Translations under genes and position numbers: made by a program | Notes under the pieces: generated by a model | Seen by the model: the letters and a program-made list of their open reading frames with translations, nothing else | What the model was told of the DNA's origin: nothing | Databases searched by the model: none | Assembly: GCA_039584255.1 (NCBI GenBank) | Contig: JBDGYE010000008.1 | Location: 1 to 64,000, forward strand | Direction: 5' to 3' | DNA from: JBDGYE01 sp039584255 | GTDB lineage: Bacteria; Gemmatimonadota; Gemmatimonadetes; Palauibacterales; Palauibacteraceae | DNA length: 64,000 nt | Part shown: in pieces, positions 52,242 through 60,868 of the stretch | Numbering within the stretch: the stretch's first letter is position 1 | How the letters are laid out: each line of letters opens with the position of its first letter

Positions 52242-52961
52242 ATGAGTGACGAGACAGGGGGCGGCCACGGGCCGGAAGCGGACGAGCGGCAGACGTCGGT
52301 TCCCAATCTGGCGGTGCGCGTCGTCCAGGTATTCACCTCTCCGGCCGCCCTGTTCGATCGGCTCAAGACGAGCCCGGTCTGGGTAGACGCCGTCGTCCTG
52401 ATCGTAGTTCTGGGCCTGATCGTGCAGGTATTGATCCCCGAGGAGCTGATCCGGGAGGCGATCCTGGCGCGGATCCCGAGCGACGCATCTCCCGAGCAGG
52501 TGGAGGCGGCGCAGGGGATGGTCGGAGTCGCCAGCACGGTCCGCTGGATCGCCACGGTCGTCTTACCTCCCGTCATGATCGCCATCATCGCCGGGGTGCT
52601 GCTGCTCATCTTCAACGTGCTTCGGGGCGGCGACGCGAGCTTCAGACAGCTTTATTCAGCGACGGCGCACGCGAATCTGATCCCCGCCGTCGGAGGGCTC
52701 GTCACGCTACCCCTGATTCTGGCGCGCCAGGAGCTGCAGACGACGCTGGCTCTGCACTTGTTCGCGCCTGGTCTGGACACCGGCACCTATGCGTATCGCT
52801 TCCTCAGTGGCATAGGCCTGTTCGGGGTGTGGGCCACCGTAGTACTGGGTATCGCGGTCAGCCGGCTGTACCCCAAGGTCTCGGCGGGAAGTGCGATCGC
52901 GATTCTTCTTCTGCTGTACGTCCTCGCGAAAGCGGTGATGGCAGTGGGAGGAGCTGCCTGA
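52242..52961 (+). CDS. YIP1-family membrane protein
   Basis: 239 residues: a polar N-terminus, then VFTSPAALFDRLKTSPVWVD, the typical opening of bacterial YIP1-domain proteins, and about five hydrophobic segments (VLIVVLGLIVQVLI; WIATVVLPPVMIAIIAGVLLL; LIPAVGGLVTLPLIL; GLFGVWATVVLGIAV; AIAILLLLYVLAKAVM). Function in bacteria is unknown; it precedes a MacAB-like exporter by 188 bp. That gap holds no gene and no clear promoter. Confidence 0.82.
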   Translation: MSDETGGGHGPEADERQTSVPNLAVRVVQVFTSPAALFDRLKTSPVWVDAVVLIVVLGLIVQVLIPEELIREAILARIPSDASPEQVEAAQGMVGVASTVRWIATVVLPPVMIAIIAGVLLLIFNVLRGGDASFRQLYSATAHANLIPAVGGLVTLPLILARQELQTTLALHLFAPGLDTGTYAYRFLSGIGLFGVWATVVLGIAVSRLYPKVSAGSAIAILLLLYVLAKAVMAVGGAA

Positions 52962-53149
52962 ATCGGCACGCCGCTCGGATTCTCACTGGGGACCAACGGC
53001 AACCCACACTCGGGTGTTCTAAAGGTCGCCAAATGAACCGAGTTGCCGCCGGTTAGGAAGGTGCAGGCGGCTGAAACCCGACCCCAGCACTCTCCGTACT
53101 CCGAGTGTAAGGAGGCAAGCCACTAACGCAATGCCGGGGAAAGAGATAA

Positions 53150-54448
53150 ATGTCCCTTAAGCGTAAGATCCTGATCGGACTAGGCGTGGCTGTAGTCTTG
53201 GCAGTCATGGCCATCCTCTCTCTGAGCGGCGGCAGTGGGAACAGGGTTGCCGTTCGCGTTGAGGAGGTGGAGCGCCGGGACCTTGTGGCCAGGGTCACGG
53301 CCACCGGATACATAGAGCCCAGGACGTCGGTGGACATCAGCGCCGATGTGTCCGGGCGCGTCGTGGAGCTGACTGTAGAGGAAGGGGACGACGTCGAGGA
53401 GGGCGAACTCCTTCTGGTCATCGATCCAGCTCGTTTCGAGGCGGCGCTGCAGAGGGCGGGGGCTGCCCTCTCCGAGGCCGAGGCGCGGGAGGCCCAAGCC
53501 CGAGGCAACTACCGGCAGGCCCAGCGGGACTGGGATCGCATCCGGCAGCTGAAGGAAGCGGTCGCGAACATGGTCACCGACTCCGAGTTCGAGCAGGCTC
53601 GTACCAACGCCGAGGTACAGGAGGCCCTCTGGGAGTCGGCCAAGCATGGCGTGGACATTGCGCGGGCCAGCGTCCGGGAGGCGGAGGATCAGCTGGCGAA
53701 GACGGTGATCGAGGCGCCCATGACCGGCCGCGTCACCAGGCTCAGTGTGGAGCGTGGCGAGACGGCGGTCGTGGGCACGATGAACAACCCGGGGAGCCTG
53801 CTGCTCACTGTCGCGGATCTCTCCGTCATGGAGGCCGTCATCGAGGTGGACGAGACGGACGTTCCGGAGATCTCGGTCGGCGACTCCACGATAGTCACCA
53901 TCGACGCCTTCCCGGATCGCGAGTTCGACGGGCGCGTAACGAAGATCGGTAACAGTTCGATCCGGCCACGTACCTCGCTGCAGGCGAGTACTGCCGATCA
54001 GGCGATCGACTTCGAGGTCCGGGTCACGCTGGAGGATCCAGGTGTCGACTTGCGGACGGACCTCTCGGCGACGGCGGATGTGGTTACGGCCGTGCGTGAA
54101 GAGGCGCTTTCCATTCCCATCATCGCTCTGGCGCTGCTCGACCCAACCGAGTTCGAGCGGATTCCGACCGAGAGCGAGGAGATCCAATCGGATGAAGAGG
54201 CGCCCGCCGAAGACCTCGGGGAAGGAGATGACGAGCCCCTGGAGGGAGTTTTCGTGGTCGATGGCGACAGGGTCCGCTTCCGCCCGGTGGAGGTGGGAAT
54301 CGCCGGCGACAATTACTTCGAGGTGCTGAGCGGCCTCGAAGAGGGCGAGCAGGTGGTCTCCGGGTCGTACCAGGCGATCCGCGAGCTCGAGGACGGCTCG
54401 CTGATCGAGATCGAGGAAGAAGACGGCGGAAGTGAATCGGGGTCGTGA
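53150..54448 (+). CDS. MacA/HlyD-type periplasmic adaptor
   Basis: Membrane-fusion protein linking an inner-membrane ABC exporter to an outer-membrane channel. One N-terminal helix (ILIGLGVAVVLAVMAIL), two biotinyl-lipoyl halves (SADVSGRVVELTVEEGDDVE; TVIEAPMTGRVTRLSVERG) around a helical hairpin, a beta-barrel domain, and an unusual acidic insert near residues 340-370 (ESEEIQSDEEAPAEDLGEGD). 432 residues, ATG 53150. Upstream of the matching ATPase by 70 bp. Confidence 0.92.
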   Translation: MSLKRKILIGLGVAVVLAVMAILSLSGGSGNRVAVRVEEVERRDLVARVTATGYIEPRTSVDISADVSGRVVELTVEEGDDVEEGELLLVIDPARFEAALQRAGAALSEAEAREAQARGNYRQAQRDWDRIRQLKEAVANMVTDSEFEQARTNAEVQEALWESAKHGVDIARASVREAEDQLAKTVIEAPMTGRVTRLSVERGETAVVGTMNNPGSLLLTVADLSVMEAVIEVDETDVPEISVGDSTIVTIDAFPDREFDGRVTKIGNSSIRPRTSLQASTADQAIDFEVRVTLEDPGVDLRTDLSATADVVTAVREEALSIPIIALALLDPTEFERIPTESEEIQSDEEAPAEDLGEGDDEPLEGVFVVDGDRVRFRPVEVGIAGDNYFEVLSGLEEGEQVVSGSYQAIRELEDGSLIEIEEEDGGSESGS

Positions 54449-54518
54449 GCCCGCTGGCCGCACAGAACGGCCGCAGGATGCCCCACCCAGGTCGGAGAAC
54501 GAATACAGGAACGGATAG

Positions 54519-55235
54519 ATGAGCGAAACGAACGACGTGGTGATCTTCACCCGCGACCTGGTCAAGGACTATCAGATGGGCACCCAGGTCGTGCACGCCC
54601 TGCGGGGCGTCGACCTGGACATCCGGCGCAACGAGTACATTGCCATCATGGGCCCCTCCGGGTCGGGGAAGTCGACTCTGATGAACCTCATCGGCTGCCT
54701 GGATACACCGACCTCGGGCGAGTACGTCCTGAACGGACAGGCGGTCCAAGATCTGGACGACGACGAGCTGGCGCGGATCCGGAACCGCGAGATCGGGTTC
54801 GTCTTCCAGACGTTCAACCTGCTGCCGCGTGCGACGGCCCTGCACAACGTAGAGCTTCCTCTCATCTACGCCGGTGTCCACGCCAGAGAACGCGGAAAGC
54901 GGGCCCGGGGGGCGTTGGAAAAGGTGGATCTCGCCGACCGGATGGACCACAAGCCCAACGAGCTCTCGGGCGGCCAGCGGCAACGCGTGGCGATCGCGCG
55001 GGCTCTGGTCAACGATCCCTCGATCCTCCTTGCCGACGAACCGACCGGAAACCTCGACTCGGTAACATCGGAGGAAATCATGACCGTGTTCGACGCGCTC
55101 CGTGACACCGGCCAGACGATCATCATGGTTACGCACGAGCCGCACATCACTGCGCATGCGGAACGAGTGATCACCCTGCGCGACGGAATGATCGAGTCCC
55201 ACGACGCGCCGAAGACGGCCCCCGTGGGGGCCTGA
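54519..55235 (+). CDS. MacB-type ABC transporter ATP-binding protein
   Basis: 238-residue ATPase of the MacB/LolD class. Walker A GPSGSGKST, Q-loop VFQTFNLLPR, signature LSGGQRQRVAIARAL, Walker B ILLADEPTGNLD and the H-loop VTHEP are all intact. The permease is encoded separately, unlike E. coli MacB where both are fused. It serves the two permeases directly downstream. Confidence 0.95.
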   Translation: MSETNDVVIFTRDLVKDYQMGTQVVHALRGVDLDIRRNEYIAIMGPSGSGKSTLMNLIGCLDTPTSGEYVLNGQAVQDLDDDELARIRNREIGFVFQTFNLLPRATALHNVELPLIYAGVHARERGKRARGALEKVDLADRMDHKPNELSGGQRQRVAIARALVNDPSILLADEPTGNLDSVTSEEIMTVFDALRDTGQTIIMVTHEPHITAHAERVITLRDGMIESHDAPKTAPVGA

Positions 55236-55273
55236 GCGGCCGGCCGACCGGCAAGATAAGGAGCGGCGAGGCG

Positions 55274-56518
55274 GTGAGGATCCTCGAGGGAATCTGGATC
55301 GCGCTCCAGCAGATCCGGGCGCACAAGCTGAAGTCTGCCTTCACTCTGATCGGAGTCATCATCGGGATCACCTTTCTGATTGCCGTGATCACGGTCGTGG
55401 AAGGCGTGAATCGGTACGTACAGGACGATTTCGCAGGCTCGATCTTCGGGGTGAACACCTTCACCGTCGTGCGCCGCAGCCAGGTGCAGACGGGTGCCGA
55501 GTCCGAGGAGCGGCGGCGGCGGCAGCTGCGCAACCCCTACCTCACGCTCCACGACGTCGAGGTCGTGCGGGCGGCCGTGCCCGATGCCTGGAGATTCTCT
55601 TACAGCAGCGACTCGTTCTCTCGGGAGGTCAACTACAAGGAACGGCGACGACGGAACATCCGTGTCATAGGGGGCTCGGAAGGCTACGAGACCATGCAGG
55701 GCTGGGACGTCGAGCAGGGTCGCGGCCTGACCCGTCTCGACGAGCGGAAGGCTTTCAAGGTTGCCGTCATCGGCGCCGAGATCGCAGAAAGGCTCTTTCC
55801 GGACGTCTCCCCGATCGGAAAGAGAATCCGGCTCGGCGCTCACCGTCTCGAGGTCGTCGGCGTTTGGGAAAAGCAGGGCGGGATGCTGGGAAACATCCGC
55901 GATGCCGCGGTCCTGATGCCGTACGCCACCTTCCGCCAGAACTTCTCTCGCGATCGACACCGGGTCGAGGACATCCAGGTGAAGATGCGGTCCGAAGAGG
56001 AGATGCAGGCGGCCATGCTGGAGGTCGAGGCGGCCCTCCGGCGTGACCGGCAGCTCCGCCCCGGCCAGGAGAACAACTTCTGGCTCCAGACCTCCAGCGA
56101 CCTGCTCAGCGCGTGGGAAACGATCAACCGGATTCTGTTCGCGGCGATCCCCGGACTCGTCTCGATTTCGCTCGTGGTGGGCGGGATCGTGATCATGAAC
56201 ATCATGCTCCTCTCGGTTGCCGGTCGGATCCGGGAGATTGGAGTGCGGAAGGCGCTCGGCGCGCGGCGCAGGGACATCCTCCTCCAGTTCCTGGCCGAGT
56301 CATCCACCCTGTCGATACTGGGAGCCGCTATAGGGGTGCTTCTGGGCATCGCGCTCGGCAAGGGGGTTGAGGCGCTGACGCCGCTGCCCGCATCCGTGCC
56401 GGCTTGGGCCATCGGCGTCTCGCTCACTCTGGGTCTGGTGGTCGGCATCGGTTCCGGCATCTATCCGGCCTACAGAGCCGCCAAACAGGATCCGATCGTG
56501 GCGCTGCGCTATGAGTAG
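55274..56518 (+). CDS. MacB-like ABC transporter permease (first)
   Basis: 414-residue permease with the type VII ABC layout: one N-terminal helix (LIGVIIGITFLIAVITVV), a large periplasmic MacB core domain, then three C-terminal FtsX-domain helices (IPGLVSISLVVGGIVIMNIM; LGAAIGVLLGIALGKG; IGVSLTLGLVVGIGSGIYPAYRAA). GTG 55274 follows AAGGAG. It overlaps the second permease by 8 bases. Confidence 0.92.
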   Translation: MRILEGIWIALQQIRAHKLKSAFTLIGVIIGITFLIAVITVVEGVNRYVQDDFAGSIFGVNTFTVVRRSQVQTGAESEERRRRQLRNPYLTLHDVEVVRAAVPDAWRFSYSSDSFSREVNYKERRRRNIRVIGGSEGYETMQGWDVEQGRGLTRLDERKAFKVAVIGAEIAERLFPDVSPIGKRIRLGAHRLEVVGVWEKQGGMLGNIRDAAVLMPYATFRQNFSRDRHRVEDIQVKMRSEEEMQAAMLEVEAALRRDRQLRPGQENNFWLQTSSDLLSAWETINRILFAAIPGLVSISLVVGGIVIMNIMLLSVAGRIREIGVRKALGARRRDILLQFLAESSTLSILGAAIGVLLGIALGKGVEALTPLPASVPAWAIGVSLTLGLVVGIGSGIYPAYRAAKQDPIVALRYE

Positions 56519-57806
56519 TCGGGGCAAGAAGGGCATGGGCGTCGCGGCGACGCTGCGGGAGGGTGTGGCCGTCGGTTTCGACTCGCTGCGCTCGAACAAG
56601 GTGCGCAGCGGACTCACCATTCTCGGGGTCACGATCGGAGTGATGGTCGTGATGGTCATGGCCGCGATGGTCCAGGGCCTGAACTCCAGCTTCAAGGATG
56701 TGATTGCGGCGGCCGGGCCTACGACGTTCTACGTGTGGCACGCGCCGGCGGGCGGGGGCGGGGGAGTGCAGACGGGCCTCGAGGAAGAGGAGAGCGAGTT
56801 CATGAAGAACCCGCCGCTCGATCCGCGGTCGGCCCGAGAGCTCGCCCGCCTGGAGGTAATTCGATACGCGACCCCAGGCGTCGATCTCTCGCAGATGGGC
56901 TACCACGCACAGGCCGGCGAGCAGGACGTCCGAATATCTCTGTACGGCGTCGATGCCAACTACATGGAGATCGACGGGGGCGACCTGGCCGACGGTCGCT
57001 TCTTCACAGCCATCGAAGAGCAACGGCGACGGCCGGTGGCGGTGATCGACTCTGCTACCGCCCTCGACCTGTACCAGGGTAGCGACCCTCTCCTCAAGAC
57101 GCTCAACCTAGGCCGGCCGGGCCTACGCAAGTCGCCATTCCAGTCGGTGGGCATATACCGGCCGCCGAAGAACCTCTTCGCAGGCCTCCAGTCGCACTAC
57201 GTCTTCATTCCCTTCTCCGCGGCGATGAAGTACATGAGGGTCTGGGACCGGATGATCTGGTTCACCGTCCGGCCGCACGACGGGGTGACTATCGACGAGG
57301 CGCTCGAAGCCGTGCGAAGTCGCATGCGGCAGCTGCGGGGGCTCGGGCCCGGGCAAGCGGACAACTTCCACATGATCACGCAGGACCAGATGATGGACTT
57401 CTGGGACCAGCTCACCGGGGTCTTCTTCGCCGTAATGGTGGCGCTCTCCGGTGTGGGCCTGCTCGTGGGAGGAGTCGGGGTGATCGGGATCATGATGATC
57501 TCCGTGACCGAGCGGACCCGGGAGATCGGTCTGCGCAAGTCGATGGGAGCGCGGCGCAGGGACCTCCTGTGGCAGTTCCTGGTGGAGGCGGCGACACTCA
57601 CGCTTCTCGGGGGTGCGATCGGGATGGCGTTCGGGGGGCTCATCGTCTGGGCGGTGGCAAGTCTCACGCCCGTTCCCGCTTCGGTGCCCCTGTGGTCCGT
57701 TTTCGCAGCGCTCCTGGCCTCCATTCTCACGGGCGTCGGATTCGGCCTCTACCCCGCGGCCCGTGGAGCCGGGATGGACCCGGTCGAGGCGTTGCGGTAC
57801 GAGTAG
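56511..57806 (+). CDS. MacB-like ABC transporter permease (second)
   Basis: 431 residues, same topology as the first permease (N-terminal helix LTILGVTIGVMVVMVMAAMV, periplasmic core, three C-terminal helices). It ends PAARGAGMDPVEALRYE, close to the first copy's PAYRAAKQDPIVALRYE. A glycine-rich stretch (APAGGGGGVQTG) marks its core domain. The pair probably forms a heterodimer served by one ATPase. A 7-bp hairpin without a T tract follows at 57814-57831. Confidence 0.92.
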   Translation: MSSRGKKGMGVAATLREGVAVGFDSLRSNKVRSGLTILGVTIGVMVVMVMAAMVQGLNSSFKDVIAAAGPTTFYVWHAPAGGGGGVQTGLEEEESEFMKNPPLDPRSARELARLEVIRYATPGVDLSQMGYHAQAGEQDVRISLYGVDANYMEIDGGDLADGRFFTAIEEQRRRPVAVIDSATALDLYQGSDPLLKTLNLGRPGLRKSPFQSVGIYRPPKNLFAGLQSHYVFIPFSAAMKYMRVWDRMIWFTVRPHDGVTIDEALEAVRSRMRQLRGLGPGQADNFHMITQDQMMDFWDQLTGVFFAVMVALSGVGLLVGGVGVIGIMMISVTERTREIGLRKSMGARRRDLLWQFLVEAATLTLLGGAIGMAFGGLIVWAVASLTPVPASVPLWSVFAALLASILTGVGFGLYPAARGAGMDPVEALRYE

Positions 57807-57813
57807 AGGCTCG

Positions 57814-57831
57814 CGTCAGCAGGGGCTGACG
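57814..57831 (+). other. Hairpin after the exporter operon
   Basis: CGTCAGC-AGGG-GCTGACG is a perfect 7-bp stem with a four-base loop, eight bases after the second permease stop. No T-rich tract follows, so it is not a standard intrinsic terminator; it may stabilise the mRNA 3' end. Confidence 0.35.
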
Positions 57832-57904
57832 GCGGTAGCGAGGCGCGAAGGCAATCTCCTGCTGTATCTTTCGGCCAGACCAGAGCCCTGAGGAGCGACG
57901 ACGC

Positions 57905-58630
57905 ATGACGCAATCGGCGCTGGACGTTCTTGCCGTCGGACCCCATCCAGACGACGTCGAACTTCTATGCGGCGGTACTCTGGCCCGGTGCGCCGACCAG
58001 GGACACCGGACAGGCATCCTCGACCTTACCAGGGGCGAAATGGGGACCCGGGGCTCGGTGGAGACCCGAGCCGCCGAGGCCGAGCGGGCGGCCGAGATCC
58101 TGGGCGTCGAGGCGCGTCTCAACGCGGGTCTCCCTGATGCGGGGATCTTCAACACCGACCACACCCGGGCCCGGATCGTGGACCTGCTCAGGGAGCTGCG
58201 GCCACGTGTGGTCATTCTCCCGTACTACCGTGGCAGGCACCCCGACCATCGTATGGCGGCCGAGCTTACCCGCGACGCCTGTTTCCTTGCAGGACTGAAG
58301 AAGTACGGTGGCCGCGCCAAGCCGCACAGGCCAGACAAGATCCTGTACGCGCTCAGTTTCCGCGAGGATCCGGTCAAGCCGACGTTCGTGGTGAACATCG
58401 AGGCACAGTTCGCCCGCAAGGTGGAGGCGATCCGGTGCTATGCCTCACAGTTCGAGGGCGTCATCCAGGCTGGTGAGGCCTTCCCGACCGGGCAGACGTT
58501 CTCCGAGCTTGTGGAGACGCAGAATCGTCACTACGGCTCGCTGATTCGGTGTGGCTTCGGTGAGCCTTTCTTCACGGAGGAGACCGTGGAGATAGACGAC
58601 ATCGCGACCATGTCGGTCGGATCCCTGTGA
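57905..58630 (+). CDS. bshB1: Bacillithiol biosynthesis deacetylase BshB1
   Basis: LmbE-like zinc deacetylase removing acetate from GlcNAc-malate in bacillithiol synthesis. Zinc motif PHPDD is at 13-17 and RHPDHRMAAELTRDACFLAGL carries further active-site residues; the C-terminal QTFSELVETQNRHYGSLI is characteristic of BshB1 rather than mycothiol enzymes. 241 residues, ATG with GAGGAGCG upstream. bshA and bshC are not in the window. The cysteine desulfurase follows after 7 bp. Confidence 0.92.
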   Translation: MTQSALDVLAVGPHPDDVELLCGGTLARCADQGHRTGILDLTRGEMGTRGSVETRAAEAERAAEILGVEARLNAGLPDAGIFNTDHTRARIVDLLRELRPRVVILPYYRGRHPDHRMAAELTRDACFLAGLKKYGGRAKPHRPDKILYALSFREDPVKPTFVVNIEAQFARKVEAIRCYASQFEGVIQAGEAFPTGQTFSELVETQNRHYGSLIRCGFGEPFFTEETVEIDDIATMSVGSL

Positions 58631-58637
58631 GGGAGCC

Positions 58638-59789
58638 TTGATCTACCTGGACCACGCTGCTACATCGCCGCTCCGCTCCGGCGTGTGGGAGGCCATGCAG
58701 GAGGCCGTAGGGGAGGCGGACTATAACCCTGCTTCGGCGCACGCCGCGGGCGTCCGGGCCTCCGAGTCGCTGGAAGAGGCCCGGCGCGAGCTGGCAAGCC
58801 TCCTGGGCGCGGACCACCGTGCAATCGTCTTCACGGCCGGCGGCACGGCTTCGGATAACCTCGCGGTGTTGGGATTCGCCCGGGCCAACTCGGCTCGAAG
58901 CCCGCGGCTGGTGGTCAGCGCCACCGAGCACAAGGCCGTTCTGGAGGCGGCCCGGCAAGCGGTCCGTGAGGGGGCGGAGCTGCATGTCCTGGACGTGGAC
59001 GGAGACGGGCGGGTCCGGGTCGCACAGCTCGAGTCCCTGCTGAAGGCGGAGCCGGCTCGGCCCACGCTGGTCTCGGTCATGTGGGCCAACAACGAGGTGG
59101 GCACGATCCAGCCAGTCGCAGAGCTCTGCCGGACGGCGCACCGGTATGGCGCAGTCTTCCACACCGATGCGGTCCAGGCTTTCGGGAAGTTACCGGTGTC
59201 GCTCGACGAAGTACGTGCGGACATGCTCACCATGACCGCGCACAAGCTGGGTGGGCCGGTGGGAATCGGACTGCTGTACCTGCGCCCCGATCTCACGGTG
59301 GAGCCACTCTCGTACGGCGGCTCGCAGGAGCGGTCGCTGTGGCCGGGCACCCAGAACCCGCTCGGTGCCCTTGGCTTTGCGGCGGCCGCCCGACTCGCCG
59401 CCGAGGGGCTCTCCACGATTCCTTCCCAGTGGCGGGATCTCCGCGACGGGCTGGCCCACAGGTTGCAGTCCGCGGTGCCGGACCTCCATATCCACGGCGA
59501 CGGTGCCGACCGCCTGCCGAACCTGCTGAGTGTAGGTGTGCCGGGCTGTGATCAGGCCAGCCTGCTGGTCTCACTGGACCTGGCGGGCGTGGCTGTCTCG
59601 GGCGGATCCGCCTGCGCGAGCGGAGCCACCACGGTTTCGCACGTCCTGGAGGCGATGGACGTAAGGCCGAAGGCGTCCTATGCGGTCCTGCGCTTCAGCT
59701 TCGGTCCCGACACGAGCGCCGAGGAGGTCTATCGCGCGGGCGAGCTGACCGGTCGCGCTGTGTCCAGGATTCGGGGAGCCGGCTCGTGA
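58638..59789 (+). CDS. Cysteine desulfurase (NifS/IscS family)
   Basis: PLP enzyme releasing sulfur from cysteine as a persulfide. N-terminal IYLDHAATSPLRSGVWEAM is typical, the PLP lysine is K203 (TAHKLGGPVG), and the active cysteine is C326 in GGSACASGATTVSHV. The TTG start at 58638 follows GAGGGAG. 383 residues. It overlaps mnmA by 4 bases, which suggests it supplies sulfur for tRNA thiolation. Confidence 0.94.
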   Translation: MIYLDHAATSPLRSGVWEAMQEAVGEADYNPASAHAAGVRASESLEEARRELASLLGADHRAIVFTAGGTASDNLAVLGFARANSARSPRLVVSATEHKAVLEAARQAVREGAELHVLDVDGDGRVRVAQLESLLKAEPARPTLVSVMWANNEVGTIQPVAELCRTAHRYGAVFHTDAVQAFGKLPVSLDEVRADMLTMTAHKLGGPVGIGLLYLRPDLTVEPLSYGGSQERSLWPGTQNPLGALGFAAAARLAAEGLSTIPSQWRDLRDGLAHRLQSAVPDLHIHGDGADRLPNLLSVGVPGCDQASLLVSLDLAGVAVSGGSACASGATTVSHVLEAMDVRPKASYAVLRFSFGPDTSAEEVYRAGELTGRAVSRIRGAGS

Positions 59790-60862
59790 GCAAGGGAACG
59801 GTGCTGGTGGCCATGTCCGGCGGCGTGGACTCCAGCGTGGCGGCAGCCCTGCTCCATGGCCGAGGCCACAGCGTCATCGGGGCCACCATGAAGACCTTCT
59901 GCTACGAGCACGTCCGCGGTCCGGCGCGGACGTGCTGCGGGCTGGAGGGCGTCGCGGACGCCAAGTCGGTCGCCGCGCGGCTCGGCGTTCCACACATGGT
60001 CTTCGATGTCGAGCGCGAGTTCAAGACAGATGTGATCGACGACTTCGTCGCCGAGTACGCCGCAGGGCGGACACCGATTCCGTGTGTGCGCTGCAACAGC
60101 TTCACGAAGTTCGGTGATATGGTACGGCGGGCCGACGATCTGGGCTGCGACTATCTGGCCACGGGCCACTACGCCAGGGTGGCGCGTAACGGGGGTGCTC
60201 GTCTATGCAGAGCAGAGGACGATCGAAAGGATCAGACCTATTTCCTGTGGGGAATACCTCGGAGCACGTTGGATCGGCTGCTTCTTCCGGTCGGCGATCT
60301 CACCAAGCCCGAGGTCAGGCAGATCGCGCGCACTCTGGAGCTGAGCACGGCCGCGAAGCCGGAATCGTTCGAGATCTGCTTCGTGCCGGACAACGACTAC
60401 GCCGGGGTGCTGCGGCGCTACCTGGGAGATGACCACCCGGCACTGCAGCCCGGTCCCGTTGTGCTGGAGGAAGGACGTGAGGTAGGCAGGCACATTGGAT
60501 ACGCGCGGTTCACGGTGGGACAGCGAAGGGGCCTTCCGGGGGGGTTCCCCGAGCCGATGTTCGTCATCGAGATCCGCCCCACCGACAGGACAGTGGTGAT
60601 CGGGCCCAGAGAGTCGCTGGCGACGGCCCACCTCCAGGCGCGGCACGCGAACTGGATCGCCGAGCCGCCGGAAGTTGGTGAGCCGCTCGGAGTCCGGGTG
60701 CGGCATGGAGCGTCGATAATCGAGGCACGGGTCCTCGAGGCGAGCACGGAGGGCTTCGAGCTGGAGCTGGGTATGCCTCAGGAAGCTGTGACACCCGGCC
60801 AGAGCGCGGTACTGTACCGGGACGACGTCGTGGTGGGCGGCGGCGTGATCCGGACGGCCTGA
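59786..60862 (+). CDS. mnmA: tRNA-specific 2-thiouridylase MnmA
   Basis: ATP-dependent enzyme forming 2-thiouridine at wobble U34. The PP-loop is AMSGGVDSSVAAALL at the N-terminus. The catalytic cysteines match C103 (RCNSFTKF) and C198 (FEICFVPD). The C-terminal MnmA domains (VGQRRGLPGG) are intact. GTG start overlaps the desulfurase stop (GTGA). 358 residues. It converges on dnaJ with only 6 bp between stop codons and no visible terminator. Confidence 0.95.
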   Translation: MSKGTVLVAMSGGVDSSVAAALLHGRGHSVIGATMKTFCYEHVRGPARTCCGLEGVADAKSVAARLGVPHMVFDVEREFKTDVIDDFVAEYAAGRTPIPCVRCNSFTKFGDMVRRADDLGCDYLATGHYARVARNGGARLCRAEDDRKDQTYFLWGIPRSTLDRLLLPVGDLTKPEVRQIARTLELSTAAKPESFEICFVPDNDYAGVLRRYLGDDHPALQPGPVVLEEGREVGRHIGYARFTVGQRRGLPGGFPEPMFVIEIRPTDRTVVIGPRESLATAHLQARHANWIAEPPEVGEPLGVRVRHGASIIEARVLEASTEGFELELGMPQEAVTPGQSAVLYRDDVVVGGGVIRTA

Positions 60863-60868
60863 GGGTCG

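Noticed and set aside
53006..53108. 8-bp inverted repeat (ACACTCGG ... CCGAGTGT) upstream of the MacA-like gene
   Set aside because: The arms are 87 bases apart and short; chance is likely and no promoter anchors it.
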